This document shows, piece after piece, positions 25,472 through 34,660 of a DNA stretch of 64,000 bases (the stretch's first letter is position 1; every line of letters starts with the position of its first letter). The position numbers and the translations under genes are program-made. The DNA comes from JAVBLV01 sp031553195 (GTDB lineage: Bacteria > Bacteroidota > Bacteroidia > Bacteroidales > P3), in NCBI GenBank assembly GCA_031553195.1, contig JAVBLV010000001.1, positions 1-64,000 on the forward strand, in the 5' to 3' direction. The notes under the pieces are model-generated. The model was not told the DNA's origin, made no database searches, and was given only the letters and a program-made list of their open reading frames with translations.

Positions 25472-26944
25472 ATGACTTCCGAATTGCAAATTTTCAATAC
25501 TCTATCGCGAAAAAAAGAACTGTTCGAACCGCTGCGACCTCCTTATGTGGGTATATACGTTTGTGGACCTACCGTTTATGGAGACGCACATTTGGGGCAT
25601 GCGCGACCGGCAATTACATTTGACTTGGTTTTCCGGTATCTGACGCACTTGGGTTATAAAGTACGTTATGTGCGTAATATTACAGATGTAGGGCATCTGG
25701 AGAATGACGCGGACGAGGGTGAGGACAAAATTGCTAAAAAAGCGCGTCTGGAAGAGCTTGAACCGATGGAAGTGGCGCAATTTTTCATTAATCGCTACCA
25801 TAGCAGCATGGACGCTTTGAACGTTAAACGACCCAGTATAGAGCCGCAAGCATCTGGACATATTATCGAACAAATAGAAATGATTCAACAAATTGTAAAC
25901 AAAGGATTTGCTTATGAGGCAAATGGTTCTGTTTATTTCGATGTGGAAAAATATAATGACGAGACGCATTTATATGGATGCTTGTCGGGACGGGTAATAG
26001 AAGATTTATTGTCTACTACCCGCAGTTTGTCGGGACAAGAGGAAAAACGGAATTCTGCTGATTTCGCTTTATGGAAAAAAGCGTCTCCCGAACATATTAT
26101 GAGATGGAAATCCCCTTGGAGCGAAGGTTTCCCCGGATGGCATGTTGAATGCTCTGCTATGAGTACAAAATATTTGGGAGAACAATTCGATATTCATGGA
26201 GGTGGAATGGATTTACTATTTCCTCATCACGAATCTGAAATTGCCCAATCGACGAGCGTCCATAAACACGGTCCATGCAAGTATTGGATGCATAATAATA
26301 TGATTACAATCAACGGGCAAAAAATGGGCAAGTCTTTGGGGAATTTTATTACTCTAAATGAGTTTTTTACCGGAGAACATCCGCTTTTGGAAAAATCCTA
26401 TAGTCCAATGACTATTCGCTTTTTTATTCTACAAGCTCATTACCGTAGTACGTTGGATTTTTCGAACGAAGCGCTGAAAGCGGCCGAAAAAGGATTTTCC
26501 CGTTTAATGCAAGCCATGCGGTATTTAGAAAAGCTAACGGCCTCGCAAACGTCCTCTGTCGACATAGGAGGTTTAAAACAAAAGTGTTATGATGCATTGA
26601 ACGAAGATTTTAATACGCCGGTTTTAATTGCTCATTTATTCGAGGCCGCTAAAATTATTAATGCCGTTCAAAATGGGAAAGAAAACTTAACGCTTGCCGA
26701 TATTAATACGTTGAAAGATATTTTTGATACTTTCATTACCGGAATTTTAGGCCTTTCCGACGAAATCTCTGACGACAGTTCCGAAACGATCGGAAAATTG
26801 ATGGATCTCATCTTAAAATTACGCCAACAAGCCAAGACCGATAAAAATTATGCCCTTTCGGATAACATACGCGATGAATTGAATCTGGCGGGGATTACGG
26901 TGAAAGATTCAAAAGAGGGCGCAACTTGGTCAAAAGAAAGTTGA
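25472..26944 (+). CDS. cysS: Cysteinyl-tRNA synthetase
   Basis: Class I aminoacyl-tRNA synthetase that charges tRNA-Cys. The 490-residue length is normal. The zinc/cysteine pocket begins at CGPTVYGDAH (Cys31), the HIGH motif is HLGH (40-43), WHVECSAMS and HHESEIAQS give further zinc ligands, and the KMSKS motif reads KMGKS. The anticodon-binding domain follows. The KMGKS form is a mild variant; everything else is intact. Confidence 0.97.
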   Translation: MTSELQIFNTLSRKKELFEPLRPPYVGIYVCGPTVYGDAHLGHARPAITFDLVFRYLTHLGYKVRYVRNITDVGHLENDADEGEDKIAKKARLEELEPMEVAQFFINRYHSSMDALNVKRPSIEPQASGHIIEQIEMIQQIVNKGFAYEANGSVYFDVEKYNDETHLYGCLSGRVIEDLLSTTRSLSGQEEKRNSADFALWKKASPEHIMRWKSPWSEGFPGWHVECSAMSTKYLGEQFDIHGGGMDLLFPHHESEIAQSTSVHKHGPCKYWMHNNMITINGQKMGKSLGNFITLNEFFTGEHPLLEKSYSPMTIRFFILQAHYRSTLDFSNEALKAAEKGFSRLMQAMRYLEKLTASQTSSVDIGGLKQKCYDALNEDFNTPVLIAHLFEAAKIINAVQNGKENLTLADINTLKDIFDTFITGILGLSDEISDDSSETIGKLMDLILKLRQQAKTDKNYALSDNIRDELNLAGITVKDSKEGATWSKES

Positions 26945-26945
26945 A

Positions 26946-27125
26946 ATGAAAAAATGTGAATAAAGGGAAGGTAAGTTTTGAGATTGAGCGTTTATAATGT
27001 TTAAACGTTTCTAAGGTTAGAAGGGGATTGAGATCAACTTAAACTTTAAGCCATAAGCGATAAACCATTTTATTCAATAAGATCAAACATTCTCAACTCT
27101 CCATTTCCCATTAAATAAGTCTGAT
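26946..27125 (-). repeat. Second repeat family, copy near 27 kb (inverted)
   Basis: The reverse complement of 26946-27079 matches 38206-38360 and the copy at 63 kb (shared ATTGAATAAAATGGTTTAT, GGCTTAAAGTTTA, CCCCTTCTAAC, AATGCTCAATCTCAAAA or close variants). The final part to 27125 is the family end (CTCTCCATTTCCCATTAAAT) in plus orientation, so this copy is rearranged. Confidence 0.7.
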
Positions 27126-27154
27126 CAAAATACAAAATTTAGGAAAATAAACAG

Positions 27155-28150
27155 ATGAAAAAGTATCATATCTTATTGACTGTAAGCTTTTTTTTATGTA
27201 TTTGTTGCGTGGAAAAGAATAAGCGGCCAACTGAAAAAACGGCAAAGGAAATCGATTATGCAAAAATAGAAAAACCTCTTTTTAATTCGGATTCTGCATT
27301 TTCTTATATAAAGGATCAGATGGATTTCGGGCCTCGCGTACCGGGTTCAAAAGCGCACGCTTTATGCGCCGAATATTTAACGCAAACGCTTGCGTCTTTT
27401 GCAGATACCGTGATTGTGCAATCTTTTGCGGCAAGGATTTTTAATGGTTCCTTAAAAGAGGGGAAAAACATTATTGCTTCCTTTTCGAAAGAAAAAGCAA
27501 ACAGGGTTCTATTGGCGGCCCATTGGGATTCAAGAATGTACGCCGACAACGACAAGGATAAAAAGAACCATAAAACTCCTGTTCCCGGCGCAAACGATGG
27601 CGCCAGCGGAGTGGGCGTTTTGTTGGAAATAGCGCGTTTACTGAAAACCCAACAACCCAATGTCGGTGTCGATATTATTTTCTTTGATTTGGAAGACCAA
27701 GGGACTCCTGAAGGAGAACTCAATGTATTGCCTTATCCCGAAGATTGGTGCATAGGCGCTCAATATTGGTCAAAAAACAGGCATATTCCTTATTACCAAG
27801 CTCAATATGGGATATTGCTTGATATGGTCGGATATCATGAACCTCGTTTTCTGATGGAGGGAACATCCATGCACTATGCTTCCGGCATTATGCAAAAAGT
27901 ATGGAATATTGCTAAAAATTTAGGATACAGTTCCGTTTTTATAGAGCAGCAAACGCCCGCTATTATTGATGATCATTTATTTGTGAATAAGATTACGAAC
28001 ATTCCCATGATTGACATTGTTCAAAACAGTCCCGACGGAAGTTTTTTTCCCCATTGGCATACAACGACAGACGATTTGAACGTTATTAACAAGAACACGT
28101 TGAAAATAGTAGGGGATGTTGTTTTAACAACTATTTTTTCCGAACAATAG
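27155..28150 (+). CDS. M28 family lipoprotein, glutaminyl-peptide cyclotransferase-like
   Basis: Probable glutaminyl cyclase, which converts N-terminal Gln of exported proteins to pyroglutamate, or a related M28 aminopeptidase. The 331-residue protein has a lipoprotein signal (FFLCICC, two adjacent Cys), then the zinc-peptidase fold: HWDSR (His123, Asp125), PGANDGASG (Asp148), FFDLEDQG (Glu180/Asp181) and HWHTTTDDL near the C-terminus. PYPEDWCIGAQYW and the HWHTTTDD block match bacterial type II glutaminyl cyclases such as that of P. gingivalis. Such enzymes act in the periplasm of Bacteroidota, where signal peptidase often leaves an N-terminal Gln. It starts a plus-strand run with the Rieske-like gene and mutY. 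Confidence 0.83.
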   Translation: MKKYHILLTVSFFLCICCVEKNKRPTEKTAKEIDYAKIEKPLFNSDSAFSYIKDQMDFGPRVPGSKAHALCAEYLTQTLASFADTVIVQSFAARIFNGSLKEGKNIIASFSKEKANRVLLAAHWDSRMYADNDKDKKNHKTPVPGANDGASGVGVLLEIARLLKTQQPNVGVDIIFFDLEDQGTPEGELNVLPYPEDWCIGAQYWSKNRHIPYYQAQYGILLDMVGYHEPRFLMEGTSMHYASGIMQKVWNIAKNLGYSSVFIEQQTPAIIDDHLFVNKITNIPMIDIVQNSPDGSFFPHWHTTTDDLNVINKNTLKIVGDVVLTTIFSEQ

Positions 28151-28171
28151 AAGTCAGAAACAATAGAAATC

Positions 28172-28612
28172 ATGTTACAAAAAGAAAAACTTGAAAAAAT
28201 ACCTTTGAGGGTAATAATGATAACCGCTTTATTTTGCTCTCTATCTTTTATCCAATGTAAACGAGTAGATGAAGCGCCAATGGGAGCTACAGATTTTAGA
28301 ATAGATTTGAGGGACGCGCGGAATTTGAATCTGGCGACCTCGGGAGGTTGGGAATACTATACAGGAGGATATAACGGCGTTGTGGTTTTCAATCAAGGAT
28401 GGAATTTTGTAGCTTTTGAAAGAGCATGTCCCATTAATCATAATTGCAAGGTTGAAGTGACGTCTTCTTTTTCAATTTTAACTTGCCCTTGTTGTAACTC
28501 TCAATTTATTAATACCGACGGTTCCCCTATTCAAGGCGAGGCGCGATCTTCTCTAAGACAATACATTGCGCGATATGACGGGGTTCGTTTTATACGCATA
28601 ACAAGTTTTTAA
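28172..28612 (+). CDS. Rieske-like lipoprotein lacking the two histidine ligands
   Basis: A 146-residue exported protein with a lipobox (FIQC, Cys29) after an unusually long charged leader (MLQKEKLEKIPLR). The rest resembles a Rieske fold, but at the cluster loops it has ACPINHNC (Cys86, Cys92) and TCPCCNSQF (Cys105, 107, 108) where a true Rieske centre has C-x-H and C-x-x-H. The proximal His90 is four residues after Cys86. So it either binds an all-Cys metal site, holds disulfides, or has lost the cluster. It is 22 bases after the M28 gene and 30 before mutY. Confidence 0.7.
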   Translation: MLQKEKLEKIPLRVIMITALFCSLSFIQCKRVDEAPMGATDFRIDLRDARNLNLATSGGWEYYTGGYNGVVVFNQGWNFVAFERACPINHNCKVEVTSSFSILTCPCCNSQFINTDGSPIQGEARSSLRQYIARYDGVRFIRITSF

Positions 28613-28641
28613 TCTTTTAATTCGTTTATTCTCCCATTTTA

Positions 28642-29721
28642 ATGTCATTTTCCGAAAATATCATCAACTGGTTTAATGAAAATAAGCGAGACTTGCCTTG
28701 GCGGAGAACCGATAACCCTTATCATATTTGGCTTTCGGAAATTATTTTGCAACAAACCCGCGTAAATCAGGGTCTGGCCTATTATTATGAATTCCTGAGA
28801 AAGTACCCGCAAATTAAAGATTTGGCCGCCGCCGACGAACAAGATGTGTTAAAAACCTGGCAGGGTCTGGGTTATTATTCCCGCGCCCGAAATTTGCATG
28901 CTACGGCAAAAATAATTGTTGAAAAATATCAAGGCAAATTTCCTGGAACCTATAAAGACATTCTCTCTCTAAAAGGAATCGGAAAATATACGGCGGCGGC
29001 TATTGCCTCTTTTGCTTTTAAACTTCCGTATTCTGTCGTGGATGGAAATGTTTATCGATTTATCTCCAGATTTTTTGGTATTTTTACGCCCATAGGATCT
29101 CAAACTGCTCATGTTGAATTTGAGAAACTACTCGATAAATTGATGGATAGAAATCATCCGGATCTTTTCAATCAGGCAATTATGGAATTCGGCGCTTTAT
29201 ATTGTAAACCTCAGAATCCTAATTGCGAAAGTTGCATCTTCAAAAATGATTGCTTTGCGTTCAAGTATCAGAAACAAAAAGATCTTCCCATCAAAAAAAA
29301 CAAGCCGCAAGTCCGTACACGCTATTTTTACTACCTGGCGTTGCGCGTCTACACTAAAAATGAAATTTATTCATGCTTGCAAAAACGTTCGGACAATGAT
29401 ATCTGGAAAAATCTAAATGAATTTCCATTAATTGAAACGACTGAAGAATTATCCGAAACCTCTTTAATCAAAAAAATCGAACAATTTTTAGGGGATGCCG
29501 GAATTTCCCAATACAAAATTTTGCCCACTCAAAAACATTGTAAGCATCAATTAACGCACCAATTATTGATTGTGCGTTTCATCGAAATCGAAACTTTGAA
29601 CCCTCCTGTTTGTTTGCATGAGAATTCGTTTATGATTCCGATAAAAGATATTGCTAAATACCCTGTTCCTCGCCTGATTGATCTGTATTTGCATAATGAA
29701 CTTTCAGATCGCCTCCCTTAA
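28642..29721 (+). CDS. mutY: A/G-specific adenine DNA glycosylase
   Basis: Removes adenine paired with 8-oxoguanine. The 359-residue chain shows catalytic Glu33 in SEIILQQTRV, the helix-hairpin-helix LKGIGKYTAAAI, catalytic Asp134 in VVDGNVYRF and the [4Fe-4S] site C-x6-C-x2-C-x5-C (CKPQNPNC, ESC, FKNDC). The C-terminal Nudix-like domain (about 235-345) recognises 8-oxoG. SSB follows about 250 bases on, from its own promoter. Confidence 0.96.
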   Translation: MSFSENIINWFNENKRDLPWRRTDNPYHIWLSEIILQQTRVNQGLAYYYEFLRKYPQIKDLAAADEQDVLKTWQGLGYYSRARNLHATAKIIVEKYQGKFPGTYKDILSLKGIGKYTAAAIASFAFKLPYSVVDGNVYRFISRFFGIFTPIGSQTAHVEFEKLLDKLMDRNHPDLFNQAIMEFGALYCKPQNPNCESCIFKNDCFAFKYQKQKDLPIKKNKPQVRTRYFYYLALRVYTKNEIYSCLQKRSDNDIWKNLNEFPLIETTEELSETSLIKKIEQFLGDAGISQYKILPTQKHCKHQLTHQLLIVRFIEIETLNPPVCLHENSFMIPIKDIAKYPVPRLIDLYLHNELSDRLP

Positions 29722-29870
29722 TGTTTTCAAAATGCATGTCTATATTAAAGCAGTTTCGAATATTTTTGATACAATATATAAATTTGGTAAAATATAATAA
29801 ATTCTTATTTATTTACTGATCAATAATTTATGAATAAATGCTATTAGAAAATGTGGAAATTTTAATGCAT

Positions 29871-29904
29871 TTTGAGATTCATAAAGATAAAAGTCCTATA
29901 TTTG
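29871..29904 (+). promoter_or_regulatory. Bacteroidota-type promoter for ssb
   Basis: TTTG at 29871-29874, a 22-base spacer and TATATTTG at 29897-29904; leader about 60 bases. Confidence 0.55.
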
Positions 29905-29968
29905 CGGTGCAAAAATGAATATTTTTTATTTTGAGTATTAACGAATATTAATTTAAAACATTACAATT

Positions 29969-30382
29969 ATGGCAGGTATTAACAAGGTTATTTTAATTGG
30001 AAATTTGGGGAAAGACCCTGAGATTGTAAATTTTGAAAATGCAAAAAAAGCAGCATTTCCTCTTGCCACAACTGAAACATTCAAAAATAAGGACGGACAA
30101 AAAGTAGAACAAACCGAATGGCATAATATCGTTTGTTGGAGGGGATTGGCAGATATTGCAGAGCGCTTCTTGCAAAAGGGTACGCAAATATTTATTGAAG
30201 GCCGCCTCAGAACAAGAACATGGGAAGATAAAGACGGTAATAAACGATATACAACTGAAATAGTAGCTGAAAACTTCATGATATTAGGAAACAGAAATTC
30301 GAATAATCATAATAACGATTCATCTCAACAAGATTCATTGAATACCCTTCTGGAAGGAGAAGTGAACGATCTACCATTTTAA
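29969..30382 (+). CDS. ssb: Single-stranded DNA-binding protein
   Basis: Coats single-stranded DNA during replication, recombination and repair. The 137-residue protein has the OB-fold (about 1-105; NKVILIGNLGKDPE, TEWHNIVCW, YIEGRLRTRTW-like block) and a short polar linker ending in NDLPF, a version of the partner-recruiting tip with fewer acidic residues than the usual DDDIPF. The DUF3127 protein at 3414 has the fuller DDDLPF tip. Confidence 0.95.
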   Translation: MAGINKVILIGNLGKDPEIVNFENAKKAAFPLATTETFKNKDGQKVEQTEWHNIVCWRGLADIAERFLQKGTQIFIEGRLRTRTWEDKDGNKRYTTEIVAENFMILGNRNSNNHNNDSSQQDSLNTLLEGEVNDLPF

Positions 30383-30439
30383 TTATCAACGATATAAAAT
30401 AATTATATTTCTTTAAGTATGGTATACAAAGAATTGTAG

Positions 30440-30447
30440 TATTTTTG
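30440..30447 (+). promoter_or_regulatory. -7 element (TATTTTTG) for the POT transporter gene
   Basis: TATTTTTG 38 bases before the start codon. Confidence 0.45.
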
Positions 30448-30485
30448 CAGAAATAACTTATGTAGTAACAAAAAATTGATGAAGT

Positions 30486-32045
30486 ATGTTTAAAAATCAC
30501 CCAAAGGGATTATTGCCTGCAGCGCTTGCCAATATGGGCGAACGTTTCGGGTACTACATTATGAATGCAGTATTGCTTCTGTTTTTGATATCTAAATTCG
30601 GATTATCCGAAGAAACAGGAGGGATAATATATTCATTTTTTTATGCCGGAATCTATGTATTAAGCTTAGTAGGAGGTATTATTGCCGACAGATTGAGGAA
30701 CTATAAGGGAACCATTCAAACCGGTTTATTAATAATGGCGACAGGCTATATTATGTTGTCTATTCCTATTTTGGCAACGCATGGCAACCATGTTTGGTTA
30801 TTAACCTTCACTTGTTTTGCTTTATTTTTGATAGCCTTTGGTAACGGTTTATTTAAAGGCAATTTGCAAGCTATTGTTGGTCAAATGTACGACAACCTTG
30901 AACACGAAGCTGCATCAAAAGGAGCGCAAGCATTGAAAGAAGCTAAAGCAAAAAGAGATCCAGGGTTTCAAATATTTTATGTATTTATAAACATTGGAGG
31001 TTTAATAGCGCCTTTTGTAGCGCCGTTGCTAAGAAGTTGGTGGTTAGGAACGAAATCGCTAACTTATAATGCTAAATTACCCGCGCTTTGTCACGAATAC
31101 CTGAAGGAAGGCGTGAATATGGGAACGGAACAACTACAGAATTTAGAAAATTTAGTTGTAAAAGTTGGCGGAACAGTTTCTGCCGATTTATCTGCATTTT
31201 GTACTAATTATTTAGATGCATTTAACACGGGCGTTCACTATTCGTTTATTGCTTCTGTAGCGGCAATGCTTATTTCTTTGGTCATCTTCCTTTCCTATAA
31301 AAAAATATTCCCCAATCCTCATAAGCACAAGACGGAAGTTATAGAATACACTAAAGAAGAAAAAATACAAATGGCAAAAGAAATCCGCCAAAGAATACTT
31401 GCTTTATTTGCAGTTCTTGGTATTGCCGTATTTTTCTGGTTCTCATTCCATCAAAATGGAACGTCACTATCTCTATTTGCACGAGACTTTGTAACAACAA
31501 GCAAGATTCCACCTGAAATATGGCAAGCAATAAACCCATTTTTTGTAATTACTCTAACTCCGGCTATTATATGGCTTTTCAATAGGTTACGAGACAAAGG
31601 CAAAGAGCCTTCAACACCGAAAAAAATCGGCATTGGTATGGGAATAGCAGCTTTAGCATTCTTGTTTATGATAATTGTATCAAAAATAAGCAATTACCCA
31701 TCAGGAATAGAGTTTAGAGCCCTTGATGAGGCTACAAGTGAAGGAATGAAAGAAGGGCCTTGGGTACTTATTGTATTATACTTCTTCCTAACTGTAGCTG
31801 AATTATTTATTTCCCCATTAGGTTTATCGTTTGTTTCAAAAGTAGCTCCTAAAAATTTGCTTGGTCTATGTCAAGGATTATGGCTTGCTGCAACGGCTGT
31901 AGGAAACGGACTATTGTGGATCGGACCTTTATTGTACAATAACTATCCTATTTGGATATGTTGGACGGTATTTGCGGTCTTATGCGTGGTTTCCATGGTA
32001 ATTATGCTCTCCATGGTTAAATGGCTCGAACGGGTTACTAAGTAA
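30486..32045 (+). CDS. POT/PTR family peptide transporter (MFS)
   Basis: Proton-coupled uptake of di- and tripeptides across the inner membrane. The 519-residue protein has about 14 membrane segments with the MFS-type GGIIADRL motif (~60-67) and the PTR block FQIFYVFINIGGLIAPF (~160-176; usual form F-x-x-F-Y-x-x-I-N-x-G). The family's substrate motif ExxERFxYY reads MGERFGYYIM near residue 18, without the first Glu. A strong terminator follows. It fits the secreted peptidases in this window. Confidence 0.9.
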   Translation: MFKNHPKGLLPAALANMGERFGYYIMNAVLLLFLISKFGLSEETGGIIYSFFYAGIYVLSLVGGIIADRLRNYKGTIQTGLLIMATGYIMLSIPILATHGNHVWLLTFTCFALFLIAFGNGLFKGNLQAIVGQMYDNLEHEAASKGAQALKEAKAKRDPGFQIFYVFINIGGLIAPFVAPLLRSWWLGTKSLTYNAKLPALCHEYLKEGVNMGTEQLQNLENLVVKVGGTVSADLSAFCTNYLDAFNTGVHYSFIASVAAMLISLVIFLSYKKIFPNPHKHKTEVIEYTKEEKIQMAKEIRQRILALFAVLGIAVFFWFSFHQNGTSLSLFARDFVTTSKIPPEIWQAINPFFVITLTPAIIWLFNRLRDKGKEPSTPKKIGIGMGIAALAFLFMIIVSKISNYPSGIEFRALDEATSEGMKEGPWVLIVLYFFLTVAELFISPLGLSFVSKVAPKNLLGLCQGLWLAATAVGNGLLWIGPLLYNNYPIWICWTVFAVLCVVSMVIMLSMVKWLERVTK

Positions 32046-32069
32046 AGTTATCGAATAAAACACAATCGG

Positions 32070-32110
32070 GTAGGAAGAAAGCGAGGTAGCTTTCTTCCTA
32101 CTTTTATTTT
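32070..32110 (+). terminator. Rho-independent terminator after the peptide transporter gene
   Basis: Perfect 13-bp stem GTAGGAAGAAAGC / GCTTTCTTCCTAC with a 6-base loop, then TTTTATTTT. Confidence 0.88.
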
Positions 32111-32329
32111 GTGCATACAAACACAACTGACAATTGCCACCGAGAAGTCTAGTAATACGGATTCAGTTTGTGAAAAATGCATGATTAGTTTTTTTTGTCC
32201 TTATTGACTAACCTTTTTGTCGAAATTAGAATCTCGCCTCATTAAAAGATAAATACTTTTACACATTTAACATCCATATTTTACTAATCCATGTAACCTG
32301 TTTACCCATTTTACTGAATATATTATTTC

Positions 32330-32512
32330 AGGTTGATATTGACCCCTAACTCCGCTACAAATTAGGGTGTATATTTATAAGTGTCTGTTTAATAGTTTGT
32401 TATAAATATCATAAACACCCTATTGTTTCACGTCTATTTTTTTATATTTAGTTATAAATAAGTTGATTACGTGATAAGCAACCTAAAACATTGCAGAGTT
32501 AGGGATCAACCT
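32330..32512. repeat. Nested palindromic element (MITE-like), ~183 bp
   Basis: Outer arms AGGTTGATATTGACCCCTAA (from 32330) and TTAGGGATCAACCT (to 32512) are inverted copies, the left with a 4-5-base insertion. Inside, ATTAGGGTGTATATTTATAA (32361-32380) pairs with the reverse-complement block at 32400-32423 (TATAAATATCATAAACACCC). No reading frame. Its right edge coincides with the 5' break of the histidine kinase remnant. Different in sequence from the 162-bp family. Confidence 0.65.
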
Positions 32513-32711
32513 GCATAGCAATGAGAGCAACACGATTTATTTTACATGTCAAAACAGCATCGGAGAGAAATCGCCGGACATTTCCTCTACTGAAAGCGGA
32601 ATTTATAATGTCTCCCAACGTTTGCATCTGATTTATCCCAACAAACACGACCTGAAAATAGAAGAAACAAGCGACGTGTTCAAAGTGAGTTTGATAATTA
32701 GAATTGATTGA
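32505..32711 (+). pseudogene. C-terminal remnant of a LytS/YehU-type sensor histidine kinase
   Basis: The plus-strand frame ending with TGA at 32709-32711 reads IYFTCQNSIGEK, then SGIYNVSQRLHLIYPNKHDL and a FKVSLIIRID end. This matches the end of LytS-type kinases (F-x-C-x-N-S, then GIGLxNVxxRLxLLYPxxHxL, F-x-V-x-L). The GIGL box has become GIYN and everything before the ATPase end is gone, with no start codon. It is probably a broken kinase gene cut by the palindromic element to its left. An intact LytTR regulator without kinase lies at 22672. Confidence 0.72.
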
Positions 32712-32732
32712 ATGATTCAATAATTGGATAAT

Positions 32733-34634
32733 TCAATTATTGACATCTTCTTTGTTTATTCTGAATGTTCCGGCTAAATAATTGGCGCTATAAATATTAA
32801 GGAAATAAAATCCCGGTTGAAACATGCTTATATCCAATAAGGCATTGTTTTCATCGTTTATTCTTCCTTTTAAAATTATTTTCCCATTCTTATCGGAGAC
32901 TATATATTGATAATTAGAGGCTTGAAAAATTCGAATAGACTCGTCTATGGAATTAAGATAAACTTCTATTTTCGATATCGTATTGATTTTTGACGATGTT
33001 TTAGTAGTAGTATCAATAAAAGTCTTACGCTGTTCAAAATCGCCCCAAGGAACTATATAAGGTTCTATGTTTGTTTTATGATAATATACCCGATAAGAAG
33101 TATCAAGAGGTATGAAAAATGAATTAAATTCAGGATATAACCGAGTTGTGCGGTTTGCTTCGGAGCAAAAATCCGATTGCCCGGACATCGTATTGGAAAT
33201 ACTTATTTGCGATGCAACAGTATTTATGTTTGCATCTTCTTTATAAATAACCGATACCGAATCGTTTGCTCGTTTGTGGTGATGATAGGCTAAAAAGTAT
33301 GCATTATGCAATAACATATAATCAATCATATTATATTCTCCGTAGAAATCAAGATGATTTGGACAGAACAAAGACAAAGAATGCCATGGTTTTTCCGATT
33401 GATATCGTTTTCCGTCCAAATAATATTGATGCCCGCCGTCGGAAGGAGCTGTATTTAAGTAATATTCATACTTTTCAGGATCAATGCGACGATTGCCGTT
33501 ATATCCATGCAAAATTTCTGCAATTACAGGCAAATGGATAAAAAATTCATCAAATCCAATCTCAGGCCTTCGACTTGCGGCTTTGTTTCCCTGGTATACC
33601 AGCCAATCGTATAGATTGTTAAACGAAGACTCGTTGCCCCATTCATTTATTACCGTACTTAAACACGATATCCCATACCAATTGAAAACCCTCTGTTTTA
33701 ATCCGATAGAGGAAAATTCTAAAAACAGGTTATCCTGCATCATATCCCAAATCATTTTAGAAATTCTATTTTGAGAACCTGCACAATGAAGATCTTCGCC
33801 TGACAGTTTAGTCCCAACCGTCCCCCATGCAAATCTCATTGCTGCAATATTTTGCCCTTTTTTCTTTGACACATTGAGGCCATTGACTGGGTTGATAATA
33901 CCCCATTTACACTTGGCGGAAGACCCGTTGCCTTTTGAGATTTGCATACCCGTAACCAACAAAAAAGCAATCTCTTGCGACATCCTCACGATTTCATCGT
34001 CGTCGACGCATTTTTGCACCAACGCCAATCCAACGCTCATTGACCATGCCTGATCGTGAGAGGGAGAATTTCCAAGCGCTTTCCCTTGATTTTCCGTATA
34101 GCTGCTTGTTACTACGTCTATTTGTAGTTGTCCCCTTACTAAAGAATCATTAGGAACGTCATCCCTTAAATAAAACCCATTTATGCTGCTTTCTCCGCCA
34201 AAATAAGGTTCTGCATTTTGATCGAGCCGTTTAAATGCTCTCAACGCATTTCTCAAGTCGCGCGATGTGGTTTCGTAAGGTTGATTATTGTCCTTTAGCA
34301 ATTTATACTCTGTTGCCAACATACCAATATAATGTCCCAACCACCAAACGCCGTCGCCCCAATCGGCATTTGTTTTTATTCCTTCCGAAGTTTGAAAAAT
34401 CTTAATTCCTTCCGCAGGTTGGTTTGTTCCTGGATCTGTCGGATTATCGGTATGATAAATAAAATGTTCTTGCAAACGTTGCCGGTAGAACCAATATTTT
34501 TCTAAATTTTTTTGTGGCGTTTGCGCTTCTACAATTGGGATTACACACAGAGAAAGAAGGATAAAACTATATAAAATGCTTCCTTTACCAATGAACATTT
34601 TCTTTTGCTTCTCAATTTTTTCTGTATTTTTCAT
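32733..34634 (-). CDS. Secreted protein with T9SS-type C-terminal domain, function unknown
   Basis: A 633-residue exported protein (ATG at 34634; an upstream TTG adds four residues). The signal sequence is preceded by a long charged segment and ends near VEAQ. The body (about 45-480) is rich in aromatic helices (WGDGVWWLGHYIGMLATEY, WYGISCLSTV), suggesting an alpha/alpha toroid of the glycosidase or polysaccharide-lyase type, but I see no diagnostic motif. The last ~85 residues (IRIFQASNYQYIVSDKNGKI ... GFYFLNI) have the beta-sandwich pattern of type A T9SS sorting domains. Likely exported to the cell surface. Confidence 0.72.
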   Translation of the reverse strand: MKNTEKIEKQKKMFIGKGSILYSFILLSLCVIPIVEAQTPQKNLEKYWFYRQRLQEHFIYHTDNPTDPGTNQPAEGIKIFQTSEGIKTNADWGDGVWWLGHYIGMLATEYKLLKDNNQPYETTSRDLRNALRAFKRLDQNAEPYFGGESSINGFYLRDDVPNDSLVRGQLQIDVVTSSYTENQGKALGNSPSHDQAWSMSVGLALVQKCVDDDEIVRMSQEIAFLLVTGMQISKGNGSSAKCKWGIINPVNGLNVSKKKGQNIAAMRFAWGTVGTKLSGEDLHCAGSQNRISKMIWDMMQDNLFLEFSSIGLKQRVFNWYGISCLSTVINEWGNESSFNNLYDWLVYQGNKAASRRPEIGFDEFFIHLPVIAEILHGYNGNRRIDPEKYEYYLNTAPSDGGHQYYLDGKRYQSEKPWHSLSLFCPNHLDFYGEYNMIDYMLLHNAYFLAYHHHKRANDSVSVIYKEDANINTVASQISISNTMSGQSDFCSEANRTTRLYPEFNSFFIPLDTSYRVYYHKTNIEPYIVPWGDFEQRKTFIDTTTKTSSKINTISKIEVYLNSIDESIRIFQASNYQYIVSDKNGKIILKGRINDENNALLDISMFQPGFYFLNIYSANYLAGTFRINKEDVNN

Positions 34635-34660
34635 TATATTTCCCAAATGGAATAGAAAGG

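Noticed and set aside
32499..32720. Minus-strand reading frame of 73 codons
   Set aside because: The plus strand of the same bases gives recognisable LytS-kinase sequence, so the minus frame is a shadow.
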